DNA of 64,000 nucleotides from Nocardiopsis sp. FR4 (GTDB lineage Bacteria; Actinomycetota; Actinomycetes; Streptosporangiales; Streptosporangiaceae): positions 33,510-97,509 of the forward strand of contig NZ_VWVV01000028.1 of NCBI RefSeq assembly GCF_009830945.1, written 5' to 3'. The stretch's first letter is position 1. Each line of letters opens with the position of its first letter. A program made the position numbers and the translations under genes. Shown here in pieces: positions 63,772 to 64,000 of the stretch. The notes under the pieces are model-generated. The model had not been told where the DNA came from. It worked only from the letters and a program-made list of their open reading frames with translations, and searched no databases.

Positions 63772-64000
63772 ATGAGCAGAATCCCGCGTGCTCCCGACAG
63801 ACCCTCGGGCGTACGACGCGGCCTGGCCGCGACCACATCCCTGATCTTCGGCGCCGCCCTCGCCGTGGCGGCGTCCTCACCCGCCAGTGCGGCGCCCGGT
63901 TGCGAGGTCGACTACCGGCTCAACGACTGGGGCTCGGGCTTCACCGCGGACGTGGAGATCACCAACGTCGGCGACCCGGTCAACGGCTGGACCCTGGAGT
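63772..64000 (+). CDS. secreted CBM2-type cellulose-binding protein, 5' part only
   Basis: 76 codons are visible and run off the window. Residues 1 to about 43 are a signal peptide ending ASAA (twin Arg-like RRG precedes the hydrophobic core). The mature part begins PGCEVDYRLNDWGSGFTADVEITN, then NGWTLE: the start of a family 2 carbohydrate-binding module, whose Cys and Trp residues bind cellulose. The full protein is probably a cellulase, LPMO or other polysaccharide-degrading enzyme. Two CelR boxes upstream support cellulose induction. Confidence 0.85.
   Translation, partial: MSRIPRAPDRPSGVRRGLAATTSLIFGAALAVAASSPASAAPGCEVDYRLNDWGSGFTADVEITNVGDPVNGWTLE

Overview
The window is high-GC DNA with strong G/C bias at third codon positions, frequent GTG and TTG starts, GTGA/ATGA/TTGA stop-start overlaps, and GC-rich hairpin terminators with no T-tract. 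These features point to a filamentous actinobacterium. Three copies of the CelR/CebR operator TGGGAGCGCTCCCA or a one-base variant, an IdeR-type iron box and a DasR-like site fit this. The gene set resembles Nocardiopsaceae (Nocardiopsis or Thermobifida relatives), but that placement is inference from gene content, not a search result.

Layout. 1-3.5 kb: the tail of an upstream gene, then a molybdate uptake operon (HTH-TOBE protein, modA, modB, modC). 3.6-5.5 kb: a DUF3040 membrane protein and three small secreted proteins, two of which look like diverged relatives. 5.9-10.4 kb: a class B penicillin-binding protein with a very long repetitive cytoplasmic tail, and an fprA ferredoxin/NADP reductase behind an iron box. 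10.8-25.8 kb: mostly housekeeping and accessory single genes (PlsC-like acyltransferase, cyclase-family hydrolase behind a DasR-like site, FUSC membrane protein, Cys-motif coiled-coil protein, GNAT, two LysR regulators, DMT exporter, Vps62-like protein, AlkB, CorA, O-methyltransferase, DUF1266 protein). 26.3-27.8 kb: a GH1 beta-glucosidase directly behind a CelR box. 28-33.7 kb: poorly characterised proteins, one frameshifted pseudogene and a roughly 1.1-kb stretch without a convincing gene. 33.8-39.7 kb: a DUF574-type methyltransferase, then a four-gene siderophore-iron ABC operon with an iron box and an upstream AraC regulator. 39.8-50.1 kb: a CYTH protein and the phenylacetate catabolic cluster (paaK divergent from paaJ-F-H-G, then paaA-B-C-D-E-I), with two identical TetR-type operators. 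50.4-55.8 kb: a secreted tandem-LamG protein, an MFS exporter with its LacI regulator, and a small crystallin-J1-like protein. 56.7-63.3 kb: a CE1758-type luciferase-like oxidoreductase and its CE1759-type FMN reductase partner, separated by a BCCT transporter and a dhaL/dhaK/pdxA cassette. 63.5-64 kb: two CelR boxes and the start of a secreted CBM2-type protein that runs off the window.

How the parts work together. PaaK makes phenylacetyl-CoA, PaaABCDE epoxidises the ring, PaaG/F/H/J process the opened chain by beta-oxidation, and PaaI removes dead-end thioesters. The ring-opening protein PaaZ and the regulator are not in the window. The CelR boxes tie the intracellular beta-glucosidase to the secreted cellulose-binding protein 37 kb away, so both probably respond to cellobiose. 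The two iron boxes tie FprA to siderophore import. The least expected signal is an almost identical inverted repeat directly upstream of both the CE1758-type oxidoreductase and the CE1759-type reductase. It suggests that a normally adjacent two-component flavin monooxygenase has been split by about 5 kb but still shares its control site.
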